Shown here: piece by piece, positions 1 to 10,714 of the stretch
Layout of the letters: each line of letters opens with the position of its first letter
Numbering within the stretch: the stretch's first letter is position 1
Assembly: GCA_014773175.1 (NCBI GenBank)
Contig: VXCM01000116.1
Location: 62,001 to 126,000 of the forward strand
DNA length: 64,000 nt
Source: Lucifuga dentata
Lineage: Eukaryota; Chordata; Actinopteri; Ophidiiformes; Bythitidae
Reading direction: 5' to 3'
Notes under the pieces: model-generated
The model's input: the letters and a program-made list of their open reading frames with translations, nothing else
Told to the model about the DNA's origin: nothing
The model's database searches: none
Program-made: the position numbers and the translations under genes

Positions 1-107
1 CTTGCACCATCGCCTGTTGCCTCTTAAAGGCATCCATGTCTCCAGGGTTTGTGATGGTGCCAGCACTGGCCCCTTGGTGTGCCTGCAAAAAAAAAAAAAA
101 AAAAAAN

Positions 108-139
<32 letters not shown>

Positions 140-1758
140 GAATACACCATTGATACTATCAATAGATTTTGTCGAGGTTTTTCAGACAAGTGCTGCCAAT
201 ATCACCTGAAACTGTTGCTGAGAAGAGAAAGCTGCTGAAACATTGGGTGGTAGCTGTGTTGCTATGGCAACTGGTGTCACTGCTTGGCCATCCTTTCCAG
301 TTACAACCTTTACCTGAAAAAGACAGATTCATCACGGGATGAAACTAATGTGCAATTAAAATTTAAAATTTCTATCTGAAATCAGGTTAAGAGCCAGGCA
401 AAGACATACCTCGTCATTGATGACCTCAGACTGTTCTTCCTCTTCCTCTTCATCTTCAAGGTCCAAGTCATTCTGTCTCAAGTAAGTATACAAGGGAACA
501 CAAGGCTTCTTCTTAAAAGAAAGATAGTCCATCATGTTCCCCTGGAGGTGCTGAAGGAAGAAAAGCTCAATCAGATACTCTTTGAACACCTCCTTAAAGT
601 TCTCCATCTTCTTGGTATGGTGCTCCAAGCACTGCTTCCTCAGCTGGGCAATCTCTGGAGTGGAAGGAGCAATTTCCTCTAACTTCTTGGGAATTTGCTT
701 CTTTATGGTGCCCACTGCCATGCTGGCAGGTGCAAGAGGGCTGTTGAGGATCCCTTGGGGTGGACTGGTGAAGGATGGGCTAGAAGGTGGAATAGAAGCA
801 GGTACACTGAAGGATGCTGTTGTAGCTGTTCCTATTCCAGCAACTACACCCTGTGCTGTCTTCTCAAATATCACAGGGCGTGCTAACTGTCCTTGTATGA
901 TACTGCTGATCTGAGGAGGTAGGTTGGAGGTGGTGATGTGACCAGGGCTGCCCAGGGTGGAAAGAGCAGTTCCACTGGTCACAGGACTTTGAGGTCCAAG
1001 GTGGTGGATGGTGCCTCCAGTCTGTGAGTGTGGCTGTGAGAGCCGGCGTTCCCTCACGGAGCCCGGTGCTCCTGGGGAGGCCAACTGTACCTGGCCAGGA
1101 GTGGCTGAGGCAAGCTGAGCCAGTCCTGTTCCCTCTTGGTAAACAAAATGACCACTTCCTGATGGACTGCCTAAACTGATCTGTCGCACTAACATACTAG
1201 CTTCAACAAATCGCGTTGGACTCTGTCCACACACACCCAATGCTGTTCCAGGGGCTCCTGGTCTTGTCAGAGGGACTGGGCTGTGCTGGGTGGGACTCTG
1301 GGGCTGCATGGCCTGGGGTACAGGTGAGGTGACCTGAATGTAGGAGGATGGAGCATGCTCAAACCTCCACTGAGAGGTGGTATGCTGGAAGCCAGGAGAT
1401 CCTGGGTTCTGGATAGGGAGTGGTGTTAGGGTGATCTGCTGGTTACCAGTCACCATCTGGCCCACATTTTGTAAGGTGATGTTCATGTTTTGACCAGTCA
1501 CTGGACTACGACTCATGATGATCTGGTAATTGGGGGACTGGGGGGCTGAGGGGCTGGCAGCAGAGGTAAATGTGGTCACAGGAGACTGAGGGTGGTTAAC
1601 TGTAGCTTGCTGCTGTGTAACTGCCATGGTGGGCTGCTGCTGCTCCTCTGCTTCCGACCCACTGACAGACTTAGATCTCTGGAGCTGTCGTTGCATGTTC
1701 TGTGATCCACTTCCATGGTGCATTGCGTGACGTTGTTACTATGCCTAAGCACAATAAT
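1..1758 (-). CDS. ep400: ep400, E1A-binding protein p400, 5' part (partial)
   Basis: EP400 is the large SWI2/SNF2-type ATPase of the nuclear TIP60/NuA4 complex, which exchanges histone variants in chromatin. Three exons are visible on the minus strand. Exon A is 1758-410, with ATG at 1723, acceptor ctgcag just upstream and donor GAG|gtatgt; it gives 438 codons. Exon B is 313-206 (36 codons, acceptor tttttcag, donor cag|gtgata). Exon C is 82-1 (27 codons plus 1 nt) and runs off the window. All joins are phase 0. The protein starts [11 protein letters not shown], is rich in Ser/Pro/Gln, and then carries [20 protein letters not shown], the [19 protein letters not shown] helix and an acidic run before SEVINDE. 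From memory of the family these match the EP400 N-terminus, including the HSA-upstream region. The ATPase, SANT and YL1-binding parts lie outside the window. The homopolymer 88-136 with one N sits directly at the acceptor of exon C and is intronic. Confidence 0.93.
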
Positions 1759-3330
1759 CTGCAGAAGGGACATAAGAGGATACAATTACAAAATATGCCT
1801 AAGCACCAAAATAAATGCTTATAAATGGATAGTGATCCAAAAACAGATGTCAACATTTTGTCTTGTGAGTCACCAATGTGTTGTATGTAATAATGATACA
1901 GTATATTAACATTACACCCAAAAGGTCACAGGTCTGCAATCAAAGAAGGGCAAAAGAAGTCAAACAGTGATCTGATGATGAGTAGAGAAAGCAATTAAGT
2001 GCAGAGATTTTAGCTTGTGGCTTTAAAGTGTGTAGTTTCTCTCCAAAACCATATCACGTGTATTATAATTATACAAATGACCTAATAAACAAGTCCCAGT
2101 ATCACATCATCCACAACAAATAAAATTATTAAATTTGAGAAATAAATAAAAATTTTCAAAAAAAAAAAAAAAAANAAAAAAAAAAAAAAAATATTTCAGA
2201 CAATGTATTTACAAATTTCCATCTCCTTCTAGGCTAATAATGCTCCATCCATGTCACTACCTCTCATGTTAAAAGGTGTTCTGTTGATACTCGACATTGT
2301 ATTAACAAATTCTTTCACTTGAGTTTTCTTGCATTTAACTTGATGTAATAACTCCAGTCTGGACTCTGGTTTCTTAATAAAACTAGTACATAAATAACAA
2401 TGATATTTTTGAGACACATTTATAAGTTCAAATGCATGCAGAGCAATTTAACCACAACTAAGAGCAGCGGACAGGACCACACCTTATACCTGACAGCTGA
2501 AATGACAGCATTTAACTGTCATTGTTAGGAACCAAAAAGTGTGTTGATGATGCACTTGGAAAGTAATAAAACAAGCCAAAGCCTGTTAACTTTTAATCAA
2601 GAACATACACTTATTAGCTGATAATCACATCCTCCGACGTCCCATCTATGGAACATTAGCGAATAAATGCCTTATGTTACAATGCACTTAGTAGCTCAGT
2701 CACATCCTCCGACGTCAATGTAACATTAACGAATGAATAACTTATGTTACAATGTACCATTACGCTTTAAGGAAAATCAAATAATTACATCAATACAACG
2801 ATAGTAATACCGGCTGATAGGTTTAATCTAGCTGGTCGCGACATCAATTTGCATTTCAAACAAAGGTTGGCAATGATGTACAGTATTTTGATGTGTTGGC
2901 CTACAATAAATTACAGCATTAAAAAATTCACGATTCTGTTGAAGAAGCCCAATTATACACAGTGACAGAATTATTGTATTTACGATGTACATATCTGGAA
3001 ATAGTGGTGTTTTTCTGGCTCATTGTTTGTAACGACGTTAATGTTAGCGTTCCAGGGCGGATCGTGAGCTAGCTAAAAGCAGCAGTGTTACTGTTAATCA
3101 TTAATAGAAGCTAATGTCAATACAATTTGCAAAAGAATAACTATAAAATATATATACATGTACTGGAAGTAGCTAATATTTATTTAACGATCACATCTGT
3201 AAAAATTTGTTGTGTGCCATTTCGGTAATGAGACGCATGCTAGCAAACGTTAACGAAGTTAGCTTGCTCTTGCTAGCAGGCCAGCTTCCAATAAATAAAT
3301 ACATTTTTTTATCTCACAGAGGTTACTCAC
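1759..3330. other. ep400 first intron / upstream sequence
   Basis: No coding potential is seen. The stretch holds an A-run with one N at 2175 and a degenerate tandem duplication at about 2626-2760 that contains the motif CATCCTCCGACGTC twice. The rest is AT-rich unique sequence. Confidence 0.6.
2626..2757. repeat. Diverged tandem duplication carrying two GACGTC motifs
   Basis: CACATCCTCCGACGTC occurs at about 2627 and again at about 2701. Each copy is followed by similar text (aacattaRcgaat, then cttatgttacaatg), so a unit of roughly 70 bp has been duplicated. GACGTC is a CRE/ATF-like palindrome. A role in the nearby ep400 promoter is only a guess. Confidence 0.5.
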
Positions 3331-3485
3331 AGGAAATGGGACGTCTGTAGTACTTTTATAAATCCTAAGTCATATTTACAAATAAATGCAAGTTGTAACC
3401 AATGTTTTTAATCGAAAAAATAAAATATCGATATTGCTAGCGGCTATTCAATATTTTGGGCTAATTTCATTCAGCAACATGGCGG
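3331..3485 (-). promoter_or_regulatory. Possible ep400 first (non-coding) exon and promoter
   Basis: The coding ep400 exon begins with an acceptor at 1759-1761, so at least one untranslated exon must lie upstream. A good minus-strand donor (CCT|gtgagtaac) occurs at 3331/3330. About 150 bp further upstream (3474-3486) is a YY1-like motif, AACATGGCGG, typical of TATA-less housekeeping promoters. I infer a first exon between these. No transcript evidence is available and the exact start is unknown. Confidence 0.3.
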
Positions 3486-3660
3486 TCACAATAACCTTTT
3501 CAGTGACCCGGATGTCCTTCTGTCTACAGGAAGTAGCAGTATATTAAAATAATGAAAAGCTGTCTTTAGTGTCTACTCTGTATTTTCAGTTTATATTAAA
3601 AACTCCTACACTTTTACTTTAAAATTTATGATTGTATTTTTTCAACATGACAATTGTTTA

Positions 3661-3943
3661 CTACGGAGCTCCTTAGGAGTCGTGTAAACTACAAAACAAA
3701 ACAACACAAAAATAGTGGGTAAAAAAATATATTTTATAAATATGGGTAAAAAAAAAAAAAAAAAAANTTTTTTTTTTTTTGTTTTAACTCCAACCGATTT
3801 TTTTTTCTTCCATGACCCCTTAGGGGTGTCCCTGTTTTTTTTTATTTTTTTTATTTCCATGTTCCCTAAGGAACGTCCTCTTTTTTTACCCACATTTTTT
3901 TGACCCAGTTCTTTTTACACGTGTCCCCTAAGGGATTCCGTAG
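3661..3943. mobile_element. Inverted-repeat (MITE-like) element, CTACGGA/CCTTAGG family, copy A
   Basis: The ends are inverted repeats of about 28 bp. The left end reads CTACGGAGCTCCTTAGGAGT and the reverse complement of the right end reads CTACGGAATCCCTTAGGGGA. Further CCYTWAGGG palindromes lie inside (around 3815 and 3862), next to T-rich blocks and a poly(A)-N-poly(T) join at 3767. A second copy is at 10715-11496. No coding sequence is seen. The family is not recognised by name. Confidence 0.6.
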
Positions 3944-3959
3944 ATTATAACTCCTGTTT

Positions 3960-4159
3960 GCGTAAAGAAACATGTATGGAAACATCTTTCTGATTGGACG
4001 GCGCTGCTCGAATATCAGTGACTCATCTCTCGGAAATATGCTACTGTAGTTAGCTTAACTTGCTAGCTAGAAGTGGAAACAACACGCCGCTAGTCAGAGG
4101 AACCTATAGACAGTTTTTGACAGAGTTTGTTTTGAAGGAAAAGTTTCAGTGGTGTCAGA
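3960..4159 (+). promoter_or_regulatory. Probable promoter and 5' UTR of the zinc-finger gene
   Basis: An inverted CCAAT box (TGATTGG) lies at 3991-3997, followed by a short GC-richer stretch. The coding ATG is at 4160. There is no obvious TATA box. The region lies roughly head-to-head with the inferred ep400 start, so partial promoter sharing is possible but unproven. Confidence 0.35.
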
Positions 4160-7100
4160 ATGTGTGAATTACAAATGCTGAAAGAGCTGATGAATCAGAG
4201 ATTAACTGTGGCTGTTGAAGAGATGCGTGAACTGTGTGAAAGAACAATTGCAGAATACGAGGAGGGATTATCTCGTTCACAAGAGGAGAAACAACGACTA
4301 ATTAAACGACTGCAAGCTATTTACATCCCTGAAATTCGGTTACACCGTGCAGGTTAGTTCACTTTCACTGTTTTATCATGACGTTCGAACTAAATTCCGA
4401 TGATAAATCTATGCAGATCAGTTACGATCTGCTTTACTTAGTCGGGCTATTTGAAGAAGCTATATAAGAAAACTTACAAAAGTCTAAACGTTTTTATTTT
4501 GAATGGCACAAATCATTTATCCTGAGTAATATTTATTCCTACCCTGCCCATTCTTCAAGCCCATCACGCAATTGTCATTTGTTGTGTTGCGTGGGTGGTG
4601 AGCACTATACGAGGGATTATTGACCAAAATAGCACCCTTGTGCTAAAAACATTTATACAAAGTAGATCAGACGTGGAATTAATATGCATCAATTAACCTT
4701 GATGTACCATTATGTTTGCATTATGTGCAGAACGTTTCTTTTGTGCATGAGTAGTGCCGTGAAAAAGTATTTCCCCTGTTTTTCATAGAAGAAATCATTG
4801 CCTGTTTTCTTCTATTTTTGCATATTCGTCACATTTAAAGTCAGCTAACAATTTTTTTTTTTTTTTTTTTTTCCCCCCATTCAGAAGTGGACTTGCTCTT
4901 GTGCCTTGGATCCTTGTCTTGCTGCTTGAGTTTCTGATCAGGGACTGATGACCAGATATTCTCCTTCAGGATTCTCTGGTAGAGAACAGAATTCATGCTT
5001 CCATCAGTTATGGCGAGTCATCCAGGTGCTGAAGCAGCAAAGCAACCTTCCCACCATCACACTACCACCATGTTTATGATGTTCTTATTGTGGAACGCTG
5101 TGTTAGTTTTACACCAGATGTAACGGGTCCATGTCTTCCTAAAAGTTCCACTTTCCACTTTTCAGTCCACAGAACATTTTCCCAAAAGGCCTGAGAGTCA
5201 TCCAGGTGTTTTTTTGGTAAATGTGAGACAAGTCTTTATGTTCCTCTTGGTTAGCCGTGGTTTTCACCTTTCAGTTCTCCATGGATTCCATTTTTGCCTT
5301 TTCTCTTTCTGATGGTGGAATCATGAACATTGACTTTATCTGGGGTAGGGCTGGATGATATAAACTATATAAAGTTGCATCGTGATATAAAAAAAAAAAC
5401 TTCAATATAAAAATGAAGACGTCAATATAAAATCGATGGAAAATAAGTTAATGATGGCTCAAACAGCCAATAGCTTGTCAAAACTGGAATAAACTAGCCA
5501 ATCTGGTGGCAGTGTCATAATAACAGCCCGCTCACTTCCATCCGTCTGTCTGTGGCACCAATATCTTGAGAACCTGGCACTGTATGAAGTTGAAATTCAA
5601 CAAGTATAATGCTCAGGATCCAAGCACGTGCAGTGTCGTGTGAAGTTGTTTGGGGGAGCAGTTCTGTGCCAGTAAAAAGTAGTCTGCGTGAGGCAGGATA
5701 CGCTCCAGGCGTGGTGGCAGGATGTGCTCCAGGCGCGGTGGCATAATGCTCCGCTCTATGGGCACTTATGGCAGGCTGTCACACACCATAAAGTCCAGTC
5801 CGGTCTGAACAGGCACGTTTTCAACGGGCACTGCATTAGTTTAGCTAAACAGTGAACAGAACACGCTGCAGCCCGTGTGGTGATATGTGAGCGAAAGTCA
5901 GACAAAGATGTCAGAAAGCGATGAAACTCCAGAGGAAAAAAAATCAAATGATGAGGAAGAAAGTAACAGCTCAGCAAACATTACTGTCCCACAGAAAGTG
6001 GACCTTGTGGATGAGCAAGGTAAAAAAAAAAAAAAATGTCAGCGGTGTGCTGTCATTTTGGTTATTTAAAGTCTGACATTAAACAGAGTGGCCATGTTCA
6101 CTGTAAAATTTGCCAGAAACCAGTCCTGATGAAGCTTTGGCTTCATTCTGAAGTTTAGATGTATTTATTAAGGATGACTGCAATTTGCAGTTTTTCAGTT
6201 CATACAATTGGTTGGTTATTTTTTTATGTTCAGAACATGCGTAAAGAAAATGTTAAAATAAATCTTAAGTTCAGGTGACTTGAAATGCAGCAGAATCTTT
6301 GCCATGATTTATATCGTGATATATATCAATATCAATCAATATAAAAAAATATATCGTGACAAAAAAAATTTCCATATCATCCAGCCCTAATCTGGGGCAA
6401 GCGAGTCCTGTGGCTCGTTAGATTTGTCTGGGTTCTTTTGTGACCATACAAGATGAGTTTTTGATTCACTCTTGGTAAATTTTGATTGGCGGGCCACTCC
6501 TGGGAAGATTCAGCACTGTTCCAAGTTTTCTCCGTGTGGAGATAATAACTCTCACTGGTTTGCTGGAGTCTGTCAAAGAAATTAAAGGATCTCAGGACTT
6601 CTCTCGAGCCTCACTTCCTATTATTATACTTGTAGCTGATCATGCCACATACATCAGAAAAGCTCCAACATTTGACTTTAGTCATTTTGCTTTGAGAATG
6701 ACTCGTACTTTCTTCATCGGTTGTTTACACTAAATGTCTTCAATTTAAGCACATGATTGTCTATAATATTATCATCTAGGAGTACAAGTCTTAAACTTAG
6801 GAGGACAGTTCACAAGCTGGTCATGAGGATGACAAAGCCTTGACCTTTATGACCTCCTAGCNAGGAGGACAGTTCACAAGCTGGTCATGAGGATGACAAA
6901 GCCTTGACCTTTATGACCTCCTAGCCTGAGGGCTAGACACATGATCACACATGGCATACAGAAAAACTACAGGAGTACATTGATGCATAGAATATAAGGG
7001 TTAACACACTTGAATATAAATGAACAACTGCAGTATATGAAAAGATAATATGCAGTACATTCATTTTAATTCTCACAAGTCCCAAACCCTCAGAAATGAC

Positions 7101-10100
7101 TTTGTAACCCTTTCTAGACTGATGTATGTCAATAACTTTCTTTCTCATTTCTTCTAGCGTTTGTTGTGATTTGGGCATCGTGTGGAGGTTGTTGAGACCT
7201 TTTAGCTCCTTCACGTATCTGGAAACCTTCTACTGAAATGATGTTTAGATTCAGCAGGGCTGCAGGAATCAAGTCTGGATGTGTCTAGTCTAGTTGAAAC
7301 AGTTATCAGTTAAATTTGGTGACTTGGTTGATTGCGTAACTAAGAGGGCAATTACTTTTTCACATGGTGATATAGGTGTTCGAGCTTTTTTCCTTCAATA
7401 AATGAAATGATCATTAAAAAACTGTATTTTGTGTTTACGCAGGCTGTCTTGGACTTCTGTTAAATTTTGTTTGAAGATCTAACACAATTAAGTGTGACAA
7501 ATAGGCAAAAATAGAAGAAATCAGGAAGGAGACAAACACTTTTTCACAGCACCGTACCACTCTAAACAAAAGTTTCACCAAACTGAACTGTGACATTTCT
7601 TTTGTTACACTTTTGCAAGCTTGGGTAAAAATTAAATAATATTTTCTCCGTAATGTAATTTCTGTATTCTCTGCAGACATCCAACAGCTGTTGGTGCAGC
7701 AAGAGTTGAGGTCCAGTCTGGGCCAGGAGGAGCCTGAGCTCTCACACATTAAAAAGGAGGAACAGGAGGAACTCCTGATCAGTCAGGAGGGAGAGCAGCT
7801 TTGTGATCTGGAGGAGGCTGATGTCACCAAGTTCCCATTCACTCTTGTCCCTGTGAAGAATGAAGAAGATGAAGAGAAAGGTCAGTCCTCACAGCTTGAA
7901 AACCAAGCTGAAGAAAAACGGGAGGCAAAGTCTTTAAGCAGCAGCTCTACTGAACAGACTGAAAGAGAAGCTGATAGAGAGGACTGTGGGTATGATGATG
8001 CCCACAGTTTGTTGTCTTTAGTATGAATCCTAGTGGAAAGATTTACTTTAGTTCTTAGGACCAGAACCAGTCAGGACCACATCCATGTATTTATTTATGA
8101 TCCTGTAGTAATGACAAGGCTTCTGATTCTTGAAAACCTGAGACTGAAGACAGTGAGGATGACTGAAGATGATCAGGGAACGTCAGCCAGGTTTAAACAG
8201 CATTTCTTAAGAGCTGCCAGTATGCTGATGTTTAATATTCAGGTGTGGCAATAAATTTTCAAGCTTGAGTTTGTGGAAAACAGATTATATTGCAAATGGA
8301 AATTAGTGACAGTACAAGTTTGTCAAAACACAGTAATTAGGTCTTACCAAAGATAGTGAGATGTCACATAAAGAAGATGATACTTTAGGATTGGGAGATG
8401 AAAACTGTGTTAAAAGCTTGCCAATTATATGAGAGCAACGCAGGTAATATTTAGGTTGAACTTCATATTGATTTAGGCGTACATTGCTTTCAATAGAAGC
8501 ATTAGGTGCTTTCCTTTTCAGGATCTCAGAGACTTTAAAGGTGTATTTTTAGTTTTCCCAGGGGCAAATGCCATCCTTAAATACTCACATTTAGTTTTTT
8601 ATGCAAAAAAAAAAAAAAAAAAAAAGATGCTTTTGCACCAAATGTTCAGAATTGAAATAGGAACGATATTTAAAAGGCAAGATTGAACATAATTTGGTGT
8701 AAATGTGAATTTGCTGAAATCTGTCTCTCCAGTTCTGGTTATGTGGAAAAAATAAATACAGAGTTTTGATTTCATTTTCATTTTTCTTTATTTGTTTTGG
8801 AAGTTGTCTTCTGTGAACGACCCAATTGTGAAGAACAGGCCACTCTCATTGAAAATTGTGTTGATGACTTTTCCTAGTGGTGACACTGTAGCAACCATCA
8901 GACCTTAAAACTATTGATAAATCTTTTGTGTCATAATGAACAGTTTCAGTTTAACTCTGTCATGACATCTTGTGTTTGTGTTTTCTCTGTAGAAATCCAG
9001 CAGGTGTGGAGCCTCAGTGTGAAGCAGGAGCAGCCAGAAGCCCTGCACATTAAAGAGGAACAGGAGGAACATGGGATCAGACAGGAAGAAGATCTGGAGG
9101 AGGCTGATATCAACAAGTTCCCATTTCCTCTTGTCCCTGTGAAGAGTGAAGATGATAAAGAGAAAGTTGAGTCCTCACAGCTTCATCAAAGCCAAACTGA
9201 GAACAGAGAGGCAGAGCCTCTAGCAAGCAGCTCAACTCAATGGACTGAAACAGGAGCTCATGTAGAGGACTGTGGAGGACCAGAACCATCCAGGAACTTA
9301 GATTCAGGCAGCGATGACAACATTTCATACTCTTCTGAATCCGAGAGTGAAGACAGTGAGGATGATTGGAAAGAGACCAGAGATCCTCAGTCAAGCTTAA
9401 ACACTCCAAAACATCATGATGTCCGTGTCAGTGATATGGGATGTAAAACCGGCAAGAAAAGTTTTAGCTGCTCTGAGTGTGGTGCAACATTTAAGAACAA
9501 GGGAATTCTGAGCAGACATATGAGAACCCACACAGGAAATAAGTGTTGCTCAGTTTGTGGGAAATGTTTCACTCACAAAGTAAAGTTAAATCGTCACATG
9601 AAATGTCATTCAGGAGCAAAGCCTTTCAGCTGTTCCACTTGCAATAAACAATTTACAATGAAGGGGACACTTGTGAGACACATGAAAACTCACAACAGAG
9701 AGAAGCCATTTAGTTGTTCACTTTGTGGGAACAAATTTACACAAAATGGATCTCTGAAGATACACATGAGAAGCCACACAGGAGAGAACTTGTTTAGTTG
9801 TTCAGCTTGTGGGAAAAAATTTACAACAAATGATGGTCTGAAGATACACATGAGAATACACACAGGAGAGAAGCCGTTTAGTTGCTCATTTTGTGGGGAC
9901 AAATTTACAACAAATACTGGTCTGAAAAGGCACATGACAACCCACACAGGAAGTAATCTTTTTAGTTGCTCAGTTTGTAGGAAATGTTTCACTCAGAATG
10001 CAGAGTTAAATGATCACATGATGTGTCATTCAGCAGAAAATCCTTTCAGCTGTTCCATTTGCAAGAAACAATTTACAAGGAAGGACCACCTTATGAGACA

Positions 10101-10308
10101 CATGAAAAACCACACAGGAGAGAAGCCGTTTAGTTGTTCACTTTGTGGGACCAAATTTACAACAAATGATGGTCTGAAGACACACATGAGAATACACACA
10201 GGAGAGAAGCCCTTTGATTGTTCAGTTTGTGGGAAAAAATTTACACAAAATGGATCTCTGAAGACACACATGAGAATCCACACAGGAGAGAAGTCATCCA
10301 CTTGCTAA
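4160..10308 (+). CDS. C2H2 zinc-finger protein, fish KEE type, ten fingers
   Basis: Two coding exons are supported: 4160-4352 (64 codons + 1 nt, donor GCAG|gttag) and 8993-10308 (acceptor ctctgtag, 2 nt + 438 codons). They join in phase to 502 residues. Exon 1 (MCELQMLKELMNQRL...LHRA) is the helical N-terminus common in fish zinc-finger families. Exon 2 opens with an acidic region containing KQEQPEALHIKEEQEE and KFPFPLVPVKSEDD, then a Ser/Glu/Asp tract. Ten C2H2 fingers follow from about residue 222 to 491, mostly CxxC-F-L-HxxxH with TGEKP-like linkers; some linkers are degenerate (SGAKP, NREKP, SAENP). It is probably a nuclear sequence-specific DNA-binding protein; the target is unknown. The intron also carries a duplicate KEE exon (7677-8026) with a compatible acceptor phase. 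An orthologue name cannot be assigned. Confidence 0.8.
5346..6389 (+). mobile_element. hAT-like element nested in the Tc1-like element
   Basis: The element runs from TAGGGCTGGATGATAT to the complementary ATATCATCCAGCCCTA and is flanked on both sides by the exact 8-bp duplication ATCTGGGG (5338-5345 and 6390-6397), the size produced by hAT transposases. Subterminal AT-rich repeats (ATATCGTGATAT) are present at both ends. Inside, 5911-6069 encodes an acidic N-terminal stretch (MSESDETPEEKKSNDEEE). After an A-run it continues in a shifted frame resembling a BED-type finger (HFGYLKSDIKQSGHVHCKIC). The catalytic part of a transposase is absent, so the copy is non-autonomous. Confidence 0.75.
6799..6925. 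repeat. 63-bp duplicate-N-duplicate join
   Basis: The sequence 6799-6861 is repeated exactly at 6863-6925 with a single N at 6862 between them. This fits two contig ends whose overlap was not merged, rather than a true repeat. Six similar joins of 62-67 bp occur in the window. Confidence 0.85.
7677..8212 (+). pseudogene. Duplicate KEE-type exon of the zinc-finger family without fingers
   Basis: An acceptor (ttctctgcag) precedes DIQQLLVQQE, IKKEEQEELLISQEGEQ and EEADVTKFPFTLVPVKNEED, clearly paralogous to the start of exon 8993-10308. The frame stays open to a stop at 8024-8026. Beyond that, similarity to the paralogue continues in broken form (GGACCAGAACC at about 8059; TTCTGATTCTTGAAA...GAAGACAGTGAGGATGACTGAAG at about 8120-8170), then ends with no fingers. 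The acceptor phase matches the donor of exon 4160-4352, so a short fingerless isoform is possible. More likely this is a fossil of a tandem duplication. Confidence 0.6.
8213..8992. other. Intron sequence, zinc-finger gene
   Basis: AT-rich sequence with a 21-base A-run at about 8604. No conserved coding segment or clear repeat is recognised. Confidence 0.5.
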
Positions 10309-10485
10309 TTATGTGGGTAAAAATCTTCAAAGAAAATAAAAATCTGAAGATACATGAATTACATGAATTGCGATAGAAAAAACATTTAGTTGTTTAGAAT
10401 GTGGTAAAAGATTTGCACAACTTTAAAATGTCTTATCACTCCACACTGAGGAGGAGACCTTCAGGTGTAGTTTTTAGTATGAAGA
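10309..10485 (+). pseudogene. Decayed zinc fingers downstream of the stop codon
   Basis: Just after the TAA the text still reads LCG, and later NLKIHELHELR, in broken frames. At about 10378-10427 it reads EKTFSCLECGKRFAQL before a stop, then HTEEETFRCSF. These are recognisable CxxC, linker and HT pieces of at least two further C2H2 fingers, cut by stops and frameshifts. The ancestral array was therefore longer than ten fingers. A weak AATAAA at 10335-10340 overlaps this region. Confidence 0.65.
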
Positions 10486-10714
10486 TTTAGTCAGCAGTTA
10501 CATGTTTAAAAAAAATTATATATATCAAGAGCAACAGGCTTCAGCTTGCATGAATTTTTGAAATGTTAAAGGTATTTCTGAAAATTCAAAGTCCACAAAT
10601 ATTGAAAAATTTTAAGATCATCTTAAGTCATGAATGAGAGAAAAAAAATTAGAAAAAAGTTTTGTTACTTTCAATATTGTTTAAAAATTGGTTTTAGTCA
10701 CATGAAGTTGATTT

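Larger units (their letters stand above)
4753..7370 (-). mobile_element. Tc1/mariner-like transposon relic, interrupted by a hAT element
   Basis: The ends carry inverted GTGAAAAAGTAATTgCCC-like repeats: GTGAAAAAGTATTTCCCC at about 4759 and the reverse complement of ATTACTTTTTCAC at 7351-7363. On the minus strand, about 5330-4890, broken frames read WENVLWTEKWKVELLGR and WWWCDGGKVALL, resembling the catalytic region of Tc1-type transposases. Many stops and frameshifts make it dead. A hAT-like element occupies 5346-6389. A 63-bp assembly duplication sits at 6799-6925. The element lies within the intron of the zinc-finger gene. Confidence 0.6.

Noticed and set aside
9110..10301. Three minus-strand frames opposite the zinc-finger exon
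   Set aside because: Antisense shadows of a repetitive finger array.
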